NCBI RefSeq assembly: GCF_004664715.2 | Contig: NC_051063.1 | Coordinates: forward strand, 74,840,018-74,904,017 | DNA length: 64,000 nucleotides | Direction of reading: 5' to 3' | Source of the DNA: Peromyscus leucopus | Taxonomy: Eukaryota; Chordata; Mammalia; Rodentia; Cricetidae | In this document: piece by piece, positions 10,741 through 21,986 of the stretch | Position numbering within the stretch: the first letter of the stretch is position 1 | How the letters are laid out: each line of letters starts with the position of its first letter | Notes under the pieces: model-generated | What the model was told of the DNA's origin: nothing | What the model saw: the letters and a program-made list of their open reading frames with translations, nothing else | Databases searched by the model: none | Program-made: the position numbers and the translations under genes

Positions 10741-12384
10741 TATGTCTTCTTGTTTTTTCATGTTTTGGTTGCGTCTTTTGATACCTAAAGGAGTGATTCG
10801 TCTAAACTAATGTGCCCAGTACCTGGAGACATTCCACAATGAGAGGTGTGACATCTAAGAGGATTTGATCATCTGCTTAGCAAGTCATCAGGGCTGCAAG
10901 AGTGAGCAGGTTTGAACTCTGTGTCTCCACTCATTGCTGAAGGTCCCCCAGTAAATTGTGGAGCCCTCTGGGCTGGGCTCCACAGTCCTCCCCTGCTTAC
11001 CAGCATGAGTACAGGAATCAACGCTTGGGTTTCCATCAGAATAGGTGGGACCACCCTGAATGCCTGGGAGTCTTAGATGCCTGGTAGCTGTTATGACTCA
11101 GACCTGTCCTCTGCTCCCCAAGTCAATGAGTCCACTGTGGACTCCTGACTCACAGAAGACTTTGCCATGCTTCTGATGATTTCTGGAGAGACCTAACTGA
11201 AGCTTTTATCATCCAAGTAGGAGAAGCCCATGCTGCCTGTGAATAAAGACAGCAGAGGCACAATCTGTGGTATCCTTGAGCCTGAGTACCTTCAGCTCTG
11301 TCTTTCCTACAAACTTCCAAACTCCTCTAGAAGAAACATTCTAGGCCTTAAAGCAAACACCGAAGGAAAGGGATGGGCCTTTTGTGCTTTTCCAATGGTA
11401 GGTATACAGAAGGGTGGTGGGTTCAGAGGCTCAGGCAAGTGTCTGGGTCGTAATGCCAGCACTCCAGCTAACGTCCTCAGGGCCATATTTTCTGTGGATA
11501 TAAGGTTTGCTCCAGAAGGTATTAGCACCTCTACCCCAACTCTCTGGTTCTGTGGTGGAAGACAAATGTGCCTTTCCTTTAAAATAAAAGCTCGTAGACT
11601 GCAGGGACAGCTACCGAGCAAAGGGGTCAAGGTAGCATTCTTCTCAACGTAAAACTCACAAATGTGATCCCAAGGTTATTATGATTGCGCCAATATGAAG
11701 GATCACAACACACATTACCAATAGTAAGTCGTCCCCTCTATGTCCGGTACTTCCTAGTTCTTCCAACATCCACCATCAAAGAGACTGCATGGTGCCACAC
11801 AAGCAGGCTATGACGAAATGCTTGTCTGCTTGCCTGCTAGGTAGAGGGAGTCACGCAATGAACTGGTGTGTTTAATCTCAACAAATGGACAGCCTAGGAA
11901 GAGTGGTTGGTTAGAATTTCACCAGACAAGAGAGAGATAAAGAGGATGTCTATTGGGAACCCATTCATTTGTCTAGAGAAAGCTCTCTGTTTACCTTTTG
12001 TAGTACTGAAAGGTGAACCCCTCAGGTGTCTGATCAGTTCGCCATACAACTATGACACATGATACCCTTAAGTTGAACTTTTTTCTCTCCGCTAGATTCT
12101 CTCCATCTTACTGAACCAGAAAGCCAAACAATGCACACAATCACCCTGAATCCTGTAACGTAAATATGTCTATTATGACCAAATTTTAAAAGTTATGTTA
12201 CTAGTTGAGGGTGTCCCACAGAGTTCTGCATGATAACAGCTTAGTTCTCAGCATGACGTCATTCAGGATGTAGAACCTTCAGGAGGTGAAGCCTAGGGAA
12301 AGGTCGTTGAGGGCACCACCCTTGGGAGGGAGTAACATAGCTCTCTTAAGACCCCTGTGTTATTATAGTTTGGATGCTGATCAA
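10741..12384. other. Mostly unique sequence
   Basis: No repeat or gene recognised. A complete CRE octamer lies at 12254-12261 and is listed separately. A 140-codon open frame at 11230-11652 has no family resemblance. Confidence 0.45.
12254..12261. promoter_or_regulatory. CRE/ATF palindrome TGACGTCA
   Basis: A perfect full CRE octamer, the site bound by CREB/ATF dimers. No TSS or CpG island is nearby, so function is open. Confidence 0.35.
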
Positions 12385-12897
12385 GTTTCATTTCTGTGGC
12401 TGTGATAAAATACTCTGACACAAAGCAACCTAAGGGAAGAAAGGGCTTATTTCAATTTACAATTCCAAGTCCAAGTCCAGTCCACCATTGTGGGGAAATC
12501 AAGGCAGGCACTTTGAACAGCTTCTCATGTCATAGTCACAGCAACAGCCAAGAAGAGAGAGAAATGACTGCATCTGTCTTGTCTGCTTGCCTGTGCCCAT
12601 CTCAGTTTCCCCACTCCTACACAGTTCAGAACCCTCTGCCTAGGGAATGGTGCCACCCACAGTGGGCTGGTTTTTTCCAGATCAATTAACTTAATTAAGA
12701 CAACCCCTACAGTGGGGGAGTCTGTGACTGATGTGTGGGATGAGTGGAAAATTTATTAATTAAAAAATAAAGAAAGAAAAAAAGATAATCACTACAGACA
12801 TACCCACTCACTAGTCAACACAGTGTAGACACTCCCTCACTGAGACCCCCTTCTTAGCTGATTCTACGTTGTGTTCATTTAGTAAAGCTGACCACCA
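12385..12897 (-). mobile_element. MaLR LTR, MT-like
   Basis: Starts GGCTGTGATAAAATACTCTG, then GAAAGGGCTTATTTCAATTT, GTGCCACCCACAGTGGGCTG and a late block CATACCCACTCACTAGTCAA. This is the minus-strand order of a rodent MT-type MaLR LTR. An A-rich stretch at about 12690-12782 breaks the alignment and may be a later insertion. No internal genes. Confidence 0.6.
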
Positions 12898-12899
12898 CA

Positions 12900-13249
12900 G
12901 ATATGTAAATGGCCCCCACAAGCCCATGGGTTTAAACACTTGGTCATCAGCTGGTGGTGCTGTTTGGGGAGGTTGATGAACCTTTAAGACCTAGTGCCTA
13001 GCTTGGTAGACATGGACATTAGGGATGAGACTTTGAAAATTGTATCTACATCCAGTTCTGGGCCAAGATCTCATTGCTTCCTAGTTGGTACCACGTAAGA
13101 GTTCATGAAAACAAGCTTCTCTTGCCGTGGATGAAGCATCCGCCATGCTTTTTCTATCATGTGGACTGTACTTCTCACACTGTAAGCTGAAATAAACCTC
13201 TTGTCCCTCGGGTTGTTTCTGTCATCTAGATCATGACAAAATGACACTA
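12900..13249 (+). mobile_element. MaLR-like LTR remnant
   Basis: CACAAGCCCATGGGTTTAAA, CAGCTGGTGGTGCTGTTTGG and the polyadenylation-type end CTGTAAGCTGAAATAAACCT match the general layout of rodent MaLR LTRs. Class assignment is tentative. Confidence 0.45.
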
Positions 13250-13535
13250 GATCCCCATGAGCACAGGTTGTCGCACGAAGGGTAAGCCTGGTCCCTGAAT
13301 CTCTCCTGCTCCCTAGCTGGCCATGCGATCTCTCCACTTGATGTGCATCCATACACAACGCTGCCCTCCATCTTGTGGCACAGACAGAATGCCCCCACCA
13401 GAGCTGAGCAGATGCCAGCACCATGCTTTTGTACTTCTAAGATTAATTATGAGCCCTACAGACCCCTTTTAAAAAAATTAATTACTCAGTCTCGGGGGTT
13501 TTGTTGTAATAACACAAAATGGACTAAGGCATCTA
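13250..13535 (+). mobile_element. MaLR LTR, MST/MLT-like
   Basis: The body CCCTCCATCTTGTGGCACAG, then CACCAGAGCTGAGCAGATGC and the end AACACAAAATGGACTAAGGC are landmarks of MST/MLT-type MaLR LTRs on the plus strand. It lies directly beside two other MaLR copies. Confidence 0.6.
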
Positions 13536-13677
13536 TCAACTCAGGTGATATGCGTGAGCATAAAACGGCAGAGATGCACAATACCATAGTGTGTAATATT
13601 CCCATTACAGGATGCAATATGTGTAACTACCTTGGTAGCCTACATAACATGAAATGTAAATGAGCTCAGAAGCTGCA

Positions 13678-13721
13678 GGATTTGAGGACCTTAGACTTAG
13701 GATTTGAGGATCTTAGATTTT
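13678..13721 (+). repeat. 22-bp tandem duplication
   Basis: GGATTTGAGGACCTTAGACT plus two bases is repeated once with a few substitutions. Confidence 0.85.
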
Positions 13722-14003
13722 AATAGAACACAGCATGCTTTACTCCATCACACTTGTGTCTTCATTTTTAGCATGGCTTTGTTTAACCAGCTACAAAGTC
13801 CTTGCAAGTTTAGCACTCACATGCCAGGCCACAGGAGGCTTCTATGGACCTAGCTGAAGGAGTAAGGGATGGGAAGGAGGTAGAGGAGAGGGAGGCCTGA
13901 GTGAAAAATCCAAGGACTGGGCCCTTGCTCCAGAAGACCAACCTGTGATAAAGCCAGAAGGAACAAACAGGAAGCAGAGCCTGAACTTGTGAAGAGCCAT
14001 TGA

Positions 14004-14017
14004 CCAGGAGGGGGCGT
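14004..14017 (+). promoter_or_regulatory. CTCF-like motif
   Basis: CCAGGAGGGGGCGT fits about 12 of 14 positions of the CTCF core consensus in the plus orientation. It is sequence-only evidence. Confidence 0.3.
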
Positions 14018-14388
14018 GGGAGGGGGGGAGAGTGTGAGCCAAACTTTAAGAGCCTCTTACTCCTCAGCAATTACAGTGTGAAGGGTCAGGCCCCTCCCCT
14101 GGCATCACTAACTCCTGGCTCATTTCTTCTCATCTCTCAGTGCTGACTCCCAGGGCCTGTCGGGATCAGGGACCACCTGCTTCCCACTTTTCCCTTCCCC
14201 GGCCCACATCCTGTTTGCAGTTGTTTCATTTCCATAAGCTGTAGGAGGGCAGGAGCTGTGTGGCTTCCTGCCTCACCCTGAAGGAGCCTGGCACAGAGCT
14301 CAGCCCTTAGGAGAGGCCTGGTAGACACTTGTGGCGTCAAGCCAGTGGCCAGCCCCACCCCGTGATTCCAGGCATTGCCCTCCTCAGC

Positions 14389-14499
14389 CTTATCTAAGGC
14401 CAGCTTCCTATTTGGGTATCAGGTTTGGGTAACAGGGGCAGGTGTGCTGCCTGGCTTTATCAGCTGGGCAAGTGTAATGGGGGTCACCTTTCAGATAAG
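14389..14499. promoter_or_regulatory. Cluster of three GATA sites
   Basis: WGATAR motifs at 14389-14395 (minus, CTTATCT), 14456-14463 (minus, TTTATCAG) and 14493-14499 (plus, AGATAAG) lie within 111 bp of unique sequence. A CAGGTG E-box-like hexamer lies near 14439. The spacing is of the kind seen in GATA-dependent enhancers. No function is shown. Confidence 0.35.
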
Positions 14500-14585
14500 A
14501 CACGGTAGGAGGAGACGTTGGAGCATGAGGTCATAGAGGGGAATCTCCTGGCCTGGTTTCTAGGTTCTCAAAGGGGTTCTGTTTT

Positions 14586-14672
14586 CTCATTCATTCATTC
14601 TTTCTTTCATTCATGTTTCCTCTCTCTAACGATGTGCTCTGAACACTGACTCCATGCCCAGCCCTACAGAAA
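14586..14672 (-). mobile_element. L2-like 3' end with ATTC repeats
   Basis: ATTCATTCATTC followed by a block ending TGACTCCATGCCCAG resembles the minus-strand L2 terminus. Very short and diverged. Confidence 0.35.
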
Positions 14673-15376
14673 AGCATCCGGCAATGGGTCCCTGCTCAGA
14701 TGTGGGTCCAGCAGAATACTGGTTTCTGGAATTGGGTGTGTGTAGTTTCAGATTCTGGGTCTTCACTGACACCTAGGAAACCGTGATTCTTCCTTGAGCC
14801 TCTGTTTCCCTCCCTTGTGAGTAGAGTTTAACGAGGCTTCTCTTGCAAGGCTGTTGTGGGACTGGGGCTGGTGTGATAGGTAGAATTACCAACTTCTACT
14901 TCTGCCAAGTTCTCTCTGTTGCCAGCACCTCTTCACGCTGTGTCCCAGCCAATCCCTACATCTCCCAGTGGCTTTTCCTCCTCCTGTCTTCAAAGCAAGG
15001 TTTAGGCCATTTGCGAAGCTTTAATCTGCCTCAGTGCCGGTTACAGCTCCCCAAAGTACAGTGCCCACACCACCAGCTCCCGAGTCACCCAGGGGCCTGC
15101 TAGGATGTCAATCCCTGAAACTCAGGAAATTATATAGATACAAAACAGAAACTTAAAAAATATTTTTGAGATTATAACTTCATTACATTTCTCCTTTCCA
15201 TTTCTTCCCTCTAAAACCTCCCATAATCCCCTCTCCACCCTCCTTCACACCATTTTTTTCACTAGTTGTTATAAAGCAGAGACATCTTATGGAATCAGGA
15301 CAGAGCTCCACAGATGGCATCGCAAACATATTCCTGGAGCAGGTGCCTGCACTTGGCACTGCTGGGCTCGGAGATG

Positions 15377-15390
15377 CCCCTTGGTGGCAG
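15377..15390 (+). promoter_or_regulatory. CTCF-like motif
   Basis: CCCCTTGGTGGCAG fits about 12 of 14 core positions. It lies about 100 bp upstream of a small CpG cluster. Confidence 0.3.
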
Positions 15391-15484
15391 CGCCAGGTGC
15401 CAAGGGTCCAGAGCCAGAAGAAAGAATGGCGGGAGGAGAGTCCAGAAGCCTGTGTGCACAGCAGTGAGACTATGGGGAGAAAAC

Positions 15485-15640
15485 ACTAACGACGCCGGCA
15501 TGGATGAACAGGGAGAGATGGGCGTAAAGGCGCGCCAACCGCAGCGCCGCCTCCTGCACCTGTGGGTGGAGCCTACCCCACGTAGAGGTGACAACAGACT
15601 CCGGGTGCGGTTCTCCCAGGGGCACACGGAGGCTCGAGGC
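15485..15640. promoter_or_regulatory. Small CpG-rich cluster
   Basis: About 14 CpG in 156 bp, including an AscI site GGCGCGCC near 15530. This is near the frequency expected from base composition, whereas the surrounding DNA is CpG-depleted. It is too short for a classical island. It could be a weak promoter, an old first exon or an enhancer. Open frames on both strands cross it, but neither resembles a known protein. Confidence 0.4.
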
Positions 15641-15864
15641 TCTCACTAACCCCTGCAGGTGGCACCCAACAAGGAAATTCTCTAGGTCAAGTATGCAGGT
15701 ATTTTGAATGCTTGGTCTCAAACCTTTTGTTCCTGTATTTGATTATGGGTCCTGGTTGGTACCTGTGTCGTTGATGGAGACCTCCCCACGGGTCAGGTGG
15801 AGCACCGTGCCCAAAGGCCTGTCAAAGAGAAAAGACCCTGGGGTCAAACCGGGAAGCCAGTCCT

Positions 15865-16005
15865 GACCGTGCCGGATGGGAGAGAGGAGCTGGGAAAGTC
15901 ATGTGACTTCTCCGAGCCTCGGTTTGCTAACCTGTAAAACTGGGGAAAACAAACCCCACCTCTCAGGCTGTTGGTGAGGAAGTCAGTGAACTGGAAGGAG
16001 CGTCC
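15865..16005 (+). mobile_element. MIR SINE
   Basis: GTCATGTGACTTCTCCGAGC, CTCGGTTTGCTAACCTGTAA and CAGGCTGTTGGTGAGGAAGT follow the MIR core and 3' consensus. An ancient mammalian SINE. Confidence 0.75.
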
Positions 16006-17639
16006 AAGACTCCACACAAACACGGGCACGGAGCAAGGCCTCTGTCCTTCCCTACCCCTTGTCCTGAGCAGGATCCCGGGCACAGGCTGCTCCTCTCCCA
16101 AGCGGAAGAAAGTCCATCAGCAGTCAGTCCCATTGACTGCCTCAGCTCTGGCAGCCAGGCTCTGAAACCACCCACAAAGATGATGTTTCAGTCTATGAGT
16201 TGCACTTTGATGGACATGCCTGTGCTGAGCACAGAAGGTTTGCATTTTCCTTGAGACAGTTGGAGAGACAGGAAGTGGGAGGCATTGGGAGGCAGAAGGA
16301 GGATCCCAAGCCAGAGCCAGCAGGAGAGCCTGGAGCGTGCCAGAAAGCCAGCAGTGGATGCTCAAATGACCAGCGAAGGACAAGGGGAGTTTGTTTAAGA
16401 CCCAAGTCCTTGGCATTTCGTTCAGAGTGAGGCAAGACTTCAGTCAACTCAGTTAAAAAGGGTGGTGAGGCACCAAGGCTGGGAGGTGGCCTGGGAGCCT
16501 GAGCAGTGATGTGTGACTCCACGGTTGTACCTCACACGGGGAGTCACATTACAAATTCCAGAAAGGGGCCAGCTTCAGGCTGTGAGTTCTTCTTTGAATA
16601 GACCCCTAGGCTCTCTGTAGGCAATGCTGCTAACTGTCCCTGGTCTGTGTCCCCACTTCCGTTAGGGCCCTGTCTCTGGATCTGTCATCATCCTTGGAAC
16701 CCTTCTGGGCATGGCTGGGGTCGACATGGTGGCCAACAGCAGTGAGGGAAGTATAAGGGACAGGAGTGTCCCCCACCTGAACAGTGTCCTAAGATCGCCT
16801 GTGACTCCCGAGAGTACTGCATTCACTCTGCCAGCTCCTGGAGCTCCCTCGTCTCCCTTCGCCCCTCTGGATAGAATCAAGAAGACCTGGCTCCATTCCC
16901 CACAAAGAGGAAGTCAGGGCATTCCCTGAAAGCAGGGGGTTGCCATAGCTGTTGCCCGGTGACTGCTGCGAACACTTTCCTGCCAATGGGTCAGTCATAG
17001 CATCTCTTGGTTCACCCCTGGAGTCCAGATGCTGTCGCCAGCACTGTCCTTTGGTGCTTGTCTTGTCCTAAAATAAAGTGCATGTACCTTTGTCTCTCTA
17101 ACACGTGCTAAACCCAAAGCTACCTCCCTAAGTACCCCACAGGCTGACACAGTTGGTTCTTAGAAGATGGAGATGAGTGGATATTGATCCAATAGGAAGC
17201 TGGCTCTGGCATGTCATTCTGAAGTGATCCCTGGACCAGCTTGACTCCTGCTCTTATTCAGATAAGAAGGAGCCTTCTGACCTCTACCAGACCCCTTTGC
17301 TCAGCCCCACTTTGGGACTGAGAACAGGAGATCCCTCTGTCCAAGGGAAACCCGTAGACAGGCTCTCTCTGTGGAGTGTTCTGGGCTGGTCCAAGATGCT
17401 GATTATCTCCCTCCTCCAGGCCCTCGTTCAAACTCCCATTTGCATCTCTAAGTCTTCCAGAAGGTCCAGACAACCTCTCCTCTGGTTTGTTTTACATCTC
17501 CTGCCTTCCTGTGTCTCCAAACCAAGTGGTCAGGACAGCCCCTTGTCCTGATTCAGAGAATGTCTCATCATGCAACTCTTTGCTTCTGACACTTGGTAAG
17601 TGGCTTTACATGGTCTCTTTGAAGTACATTCACTGTGGC
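16006..17639. other. Unique, GC-moderate sequence
   Basis: No young repeat, no recognised gene. The overlapping open frames on both strands reflect moderate GC content rather than coding. Confidence 0.45.
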
Positions 17640-17830
17640 TTGACACAAGCCAGACACTGAGCTGAGGGCGAACTCCACATCATTCTCTCACCCACCCTGG
17701 GGGATGAACGCTATTATTTCTCCAGCTTTGCAGTTGGGAAATAGAGGCTCTGGAAGGGTACAAGACATGCCTGAGGTCTTCTGACTGAAAAGAACAGTGC
17801 CAGGACCAGGCTGGAGGTGTGCCTGGGTTC
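17640..17830 (-). mobile_element. MIR SINE
   Basis: CAAGCCAGACACTGAGCTGA, CTATTATTTCTCCAGCTTTG and GAAATAGAGGCTCTGGAAGG follow the MIR consensus read from its 3' end. Diverged but ordered. Confidence 0.6.
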
Positions 17831-18199
17831 CAGGTTTGCTATGAACAACCACCTCACTGCTCTGTGGCGTCTCAGGGCCACCTGCTGCGGCATCTTCTGG
17901 GGACTGGCTCTGAGCCTGTTCAATTTGAGGAAGACACTCAGCAGAGTGGAAGGCGGCTGGGAACTCCCCGTGGAGCAGTGCTAGCCAACAGCAGAGACCA
18001 AAGCAGAGTTTCAGTGTAAATCTTAAACCTACCACCACCACCCTGGGAGCCTGTATGGAAGGAGACTGGGAGATTGCCAGACCCCACGGGCAAGGACTCC
18101 ATATAGAACCTGATGGGCAATAGAAGGTAAGAATGCATAGTCCCTCTGCCTAGAGTACCCTCAGCTGAGTCTGCCGGGCAGAGTTCCCAATCTGTTCAT

Positions 18200-18335
18200 G
18201 GATCTCTTCCTTCAGGAAGCCTCTCCTGAGTGCTTCTGTCTTTTAGATGGGCTGGGTGCTGCCCTCTCATTTGCCTATGTATCACCTTCTTGGTCCTTAA
18301 CACAGGGCATCTGATTTGGTCTGTAAGTCCCCGCC
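18200..18335 (+). mobile_element. Possible L2 fragment
   Basis: TTCCTTCAGGAAGCCTCTCC followed by TGTATCACCTTCTTGGTCCT resembles the L2 3' region. Weak by eye. Confidence 0.3.
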
Positions 18336-19204
18336 TGCTCTGCCTGTGAGCCCATGCTGCCCAGCCTAGGACTGGGAAAGCTACTGTCAGGAAGTTTATT
18401 GAACTACATGGGGTGGGGGTGGAGAGGATGGTGAACAGAGACTTGGAGGAGAGAGAAGGCCAGGTTTGGGAGTGACGACGGATTTGCTTGGAGCTTGAGA
18501 CACCCCCCCCTCCCAAGTGCAAGGTGGCATGTGTCTCTGGAAAGGCGGCTTGTGCCCAGGACAGTCCTCACAGCTGTGAGCACTGTTTGTGGGAACTCTT
18601 GCTTTTCCCACATTTCTCAAATAGGATCCAGACCAAAAGGCCCCGGGAAACTCTTCTGTGCCAGTGCCGAAGCCCTCACAGGGTTGGCTTTGCCACTCAG
18701 AGCTGAGCTGAGGAAGAAGAAGCCTAATCCTGGCGGCACAGCAAAGGGGGTCTTTGTGCACAGAATAGGGGGGTAAGCACACCCCAGTACTGAAGTCAAG
18801 GCTGGGCTGTGGGCTCTAGTTCCTCAGTTCTTGCTCCCAAGGATTTGAAATGTCAAGGCTTGCTCAGAGGACAAGCGGGAGTCTGGACCCATTGTGGAAA
18901 TGAGCTACGAGTGCTGGTGAAGTCTGATGCTGTGTCCTCCAAGCCTGGGAGGTGGCAGCCATCATGTGGAGTTGGAGAGTGGGTAAGTCTCTGAATGCCA
19001 AGAAGTGATGGCTGTGCCCAAGCCAGGACAAGAGACACTGGCCTGAAAATGGCCACTGCTAGAGAAGGGTGTGCCCTTGTCAGTAGGGAAGGCCAGAAAA
19101 TCAGTTGCCTCGAGAACTAGCCAAAGGGAGAGGCCATGGGGCCAGCCTGGAGGTAGTGGTCTCTCTACAACCAGTGTGCCTGTGAGCACTTAGAACTTGC
19201 CGGC
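18336..19204. other. No gene or clear repeat
   Basis: Unique-looking sequence with a C8 run near 18505. Nothing coding is supported. Confidence 0.45.
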
Positions 19205-19415
19205 ATGTGAGTACGGTAGGCAAAGTCATGGCCACCAAAGATATCCACATTCCCACCACAGAATCCATGGCCATGTCACCTTAACCTACAAGGGATAATC
19301 TGCAGACAGGATTCAGTGAAGTCCCTGGGATGGGAAAGAGCCCAGATTGTCTCCAGGCTGTCCAGCTGAATCTTACATGCCACTAAAATCAGAGACCTTT
19401 TCCTATTGGCTGTCT
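19205..19415 (+). mobile_element. MLT1-like MaLR LTR fragment
   Basis: AAAGATATCCACATTCCCAC, ATGTCACCTTAACCTACAAG and CTGCAGACAGGATTCAGTGA follow the mid part of MLT1-type LTRs. Ancient. Confidence 0.5.
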
Positions 19416-19669
19416 GAAGAACATGTGACCACTAAAGCCAGCTGGTTTCTGAGGGTGGAGGAACAGCCAGGCATGAGCCAAAGACAGCTTGGGTTTGGCC
19501 AGCCACACCTTCCCACTGCCTAAGAAGGATGAGTCTTTTCCCGGCACTTGGGACTCAGCATCCTCCAGGACTCCCCTCGATACTTCCTCTCTTGCTGCTG
19601 TGTACCAGCCGGAGCCGTCCGCACCCCAGGGCTCCATCCATGCTCTTCTTTGCCCTACCCATCTTCATT

Positions 19670-19950
19670 CAGCCAGCCTCCATGGCCTGGAATGCTCTCT
19701 CCAGTCTATAAATTCTCAAGCTGGGCCTCTGTGCACCAATCACTGCCTCGTGGTCCTAAGGCTAAACATTTCCCCATGGTGTCTTGTTGCCCGTGGCTGC
19801 CTGACCTTTTCTGGAATGTGAAGGCCCGACTCAATCTCTCCGTTCGCTCACTGCTCTATGTGTCTTGCTTCCTCTGGTCCATGTGACTTACTCTAGGATA
19901 GGAGTGGGTCTTGTTTATCTTCACTAGACCTGCTACATATTTCCTGGAGA
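19670..19950 (+). mobile_element. Possible L2 fragment
   Basis: CATGGCCTGGAATGCTCTCT is a recognisable L2 3' landmark. The rest is strongly diverged. Confidence 0.35.
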
Positions 19951-19954
19951 AAGG

Positions 19955-20300
19955 GATGGGTGGTTTAGTCTGTTCAGGACGCTGTCACAGATTACCTGAG
20001 ACTCTGTGACATCAACAAGCCATACTGAGTTCTCCTGGGAGCTGGAAAGATTGTAACCCAAGTACTGACATGGTTGGGTGCTGGTGAGAACTCACCTCTG
20101 GCCTGGCGATGGTGGTTTTCTTGCTGTGTCCTCCAAGCAGAGAGTGAGCAAGCTTCCCTGTCTCTGATAAGGACATCTGTCCCACTCGTGACTTCCTTCT
20201 AAAAGTCCCTCCCCTCAAAGCCTCCACACTGAGGGGTAGAACTCCCACATCTGCACTTGAAGGATGAAAATCAGAGGGCCTCCACACCAGAGGGCAAGCT
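19955..20300 (-). mobile_element. MST/MLT-like MaLR LTR
   Basis: TTTAGTCTGTTCAGGACGCT, CACAGATTACCTGAGACTCT and GGTTTTCTTGCTGTGTCCTC give the minus-strand order of MST/MLT LTRs. Old. Confidence 0.6.
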
Positions 20301-20911
20301 CAGGGGACACATGGGAAGAAGCAGGGTGAAGGGAGTGTCTGAGACTTTCACCAGTTATCCCAATGTCTGCTTTCTACAATGCTTCAACGTTTTCTGATCA
20401 CATATAAATCTCTGTGCACACTGGAGACTGCGGAAGCCAAGTTTAGCCAGAATCTTTAATTTCAAACGCTGACATTTACTAAGTAAGCGCTTGGACCTTA
20501 ACAATAGCCCCAGGAGTCCAGAAGAATGCCAGAAGCTTCTATGGAGCTCAGCTATCGCAGCGCAAAATGAATCCGAAAGTAGCACAGGGAGCGGCGGGCC
20601 TCACACGTGTCAGCCGGTGACATGGCTGCACGTGACCGCTCCTCCCTGTCATCTGGCTCTGAAGCAAGTGTCACTTATTCTCTCTCTCCTGTTACAGACC
20701 ACGCAAGTGTGGCTTCCAGAAGAGGTGACCTTAGGCTACGGTGGCCAGGGAACCATGGTGTCAAGCTTCTCTTGTGTGTCCCTCACCCCCAGCCAGGTGA
20801 TGGAACCCACCCCGAGCCACAGGAACGATGGTGCTCCTCCAGCTTCCCCGCATAAAGGCCACCCTTGCGCTCGTATTCTGCGTGCTTGGTCTGGGGTGCG
20901 TTCACTTTGCT
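20301..20911. other. No gene or clear repeat
   Basis: Contains scattered CpGs near 20555-20640. A 155-codon open frame (20491-20958) has no recognisable family and runs into the neighbouring LTR. Confidence 0.4.
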
Positions 20912-21270
20912 CGTTACGGCTGGAATTGTGCCCCATCCTCCTGAAATCTGTATGTTGAAGCCCCCAGACCTCAGAAGGTGCCTGTATTTGCAGACAAAGC
21001 CTGAAAAGAGCTCAAGAAGTTCCCCGTTCTTTAAGGTGGTTCTCAGTCCAACATAACTCGCACCCTTATAAAAAGAGAGAACCCGGACACATGGTGGGAC
21101 AACAGAGTCACACACAGACACCCATGTGAAGCCAGCCATTTTCGAGGCACAAGAAGAGGCCTCAAGAGACAAGACCGCTCACACCTTGAACTCTGACTTC
21201 AGAACTCTGAGACAGCAAACCTCTGAAGTGCGAGCCACTTGATCCATGGCATAGTATCATAGAATCTTGT
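20912..21270 (+). mobile_element. MLT1-like MaLR LTR
   Basis: Begins at TGGAATTGTGCCCCATCCTC and reads on through ATCTGTATGTTGAAGCCCC, CGCACCCTTATAAAAAGAGA (the usual second-third landmark) and CAGAACTCTGAGACAGCAAA. Typical MLT1/MST order on the plus strand. Confidence 0.6.
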
Positions 21271-21299
21271 AAAACTGATTTTTTACAAAAGTAGAGTAC

Positions 21300-21432
21300 T
21301 TTACTCTACTTTTTCCTAGTCTTTGAGACAGGACCTTACTAAGTAGCCAAGGTTGTCCTCAAACTCATAATCCTCTGGCCTCAACCTCTTGAGCACCAGG
21401 GTTATAGCTATATACCACCATGCCTAGCTTAC
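21300..21432 (-). mobile_element. Old B1/7SL-type SINE
   Basis: TTTGAGACAGGACCTTACTA, TAGCCAAGGTTGTCCTCAAA and TATACCACCATGCCTAGCTT are the reverse complement of a diverged monomeric B1-like element. Confidence 0.65.
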
Positions 21433-21477
21433 ATTGTTCTAGTCTCTTTTTAAATAATTTTTTTATCATATTTTGTT

Positions 21478-21655
21478 TCTGTTTGTTTGTTTGTTGTTTG
21501 GGAGACAGGGTCTCACTCCATAGCCCTGGTTGTCCAGGAATTTGATTGTTCCATAGGCAGTTGCTACATGGACCAAGCAGGCCTCAATCGTGTGGCCCTC
21601 CTACGTCAAGCTTCCAAATTCTGGGATTACAGGCATGTGTCGTCATCATTCTCTG
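21478..21655 (-). mobile_element. Old B1/7SL-type SINE with TTTG tail
   Basis: A GTTT repeat precedes GGGAGACAGGGTCTCACTCC, and the element ends CTGGGATTACAGGCATGTGT. The middle carries an extra diverged segment, near 21540-21590. Confidence 0.55.
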
Positions 21656-21808
21656 CAAACTAATCTTATAAATAAATCCGTGTGCTTCTATTGGAAGTTA
21701 AAGGACCAATGGCAATCCTAAGTGCTGGAATGCTGCAAAGCTTCTGGAACTCTCTTGCCTTCCCAAGGGGAAGGCACAGCATCACAGCCACTCTAGAAAA
21801 ACAGTTTG

Positions 21809-21986
21809 GCCGGGCAGTGGTGGCGCACGCCTTTAATCCAAGCACTCAGGAGGCAGAGCCAGGCGGATCTCTGTGAGTTCAAGGTCAGCCTGGTCTACAG
21901 AGCGAGATCCAGGAAAGGTGCAAAGCTACAGAGAAACCCTGTCTCGAAAAACCAAAAAAAAAAGAAAGAAAGAAAAGAAAAGAAAA
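21809..21986 (+). mobile_element. B1 SINE, cricetid-type, with target duplication
   Basis: Nearly full-length B1: GCCGGGCAGTGGTGGCGCAC start, A-box region 21817-21831, B-box region 21875-21886 (GAGTTCAAGGTC), then the variant AGATCCAGGAAAGGTGCAAA and an A-rich AAAG tail. A 14-bp target duplication flanks it: AGAAAAACAGTTTG at 21795-21808 and AGAAAAACTGTTTG at 21987-22000, one mismatch. Low divergence suggests a comparatively recent insertion. Confidence 0.92.
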
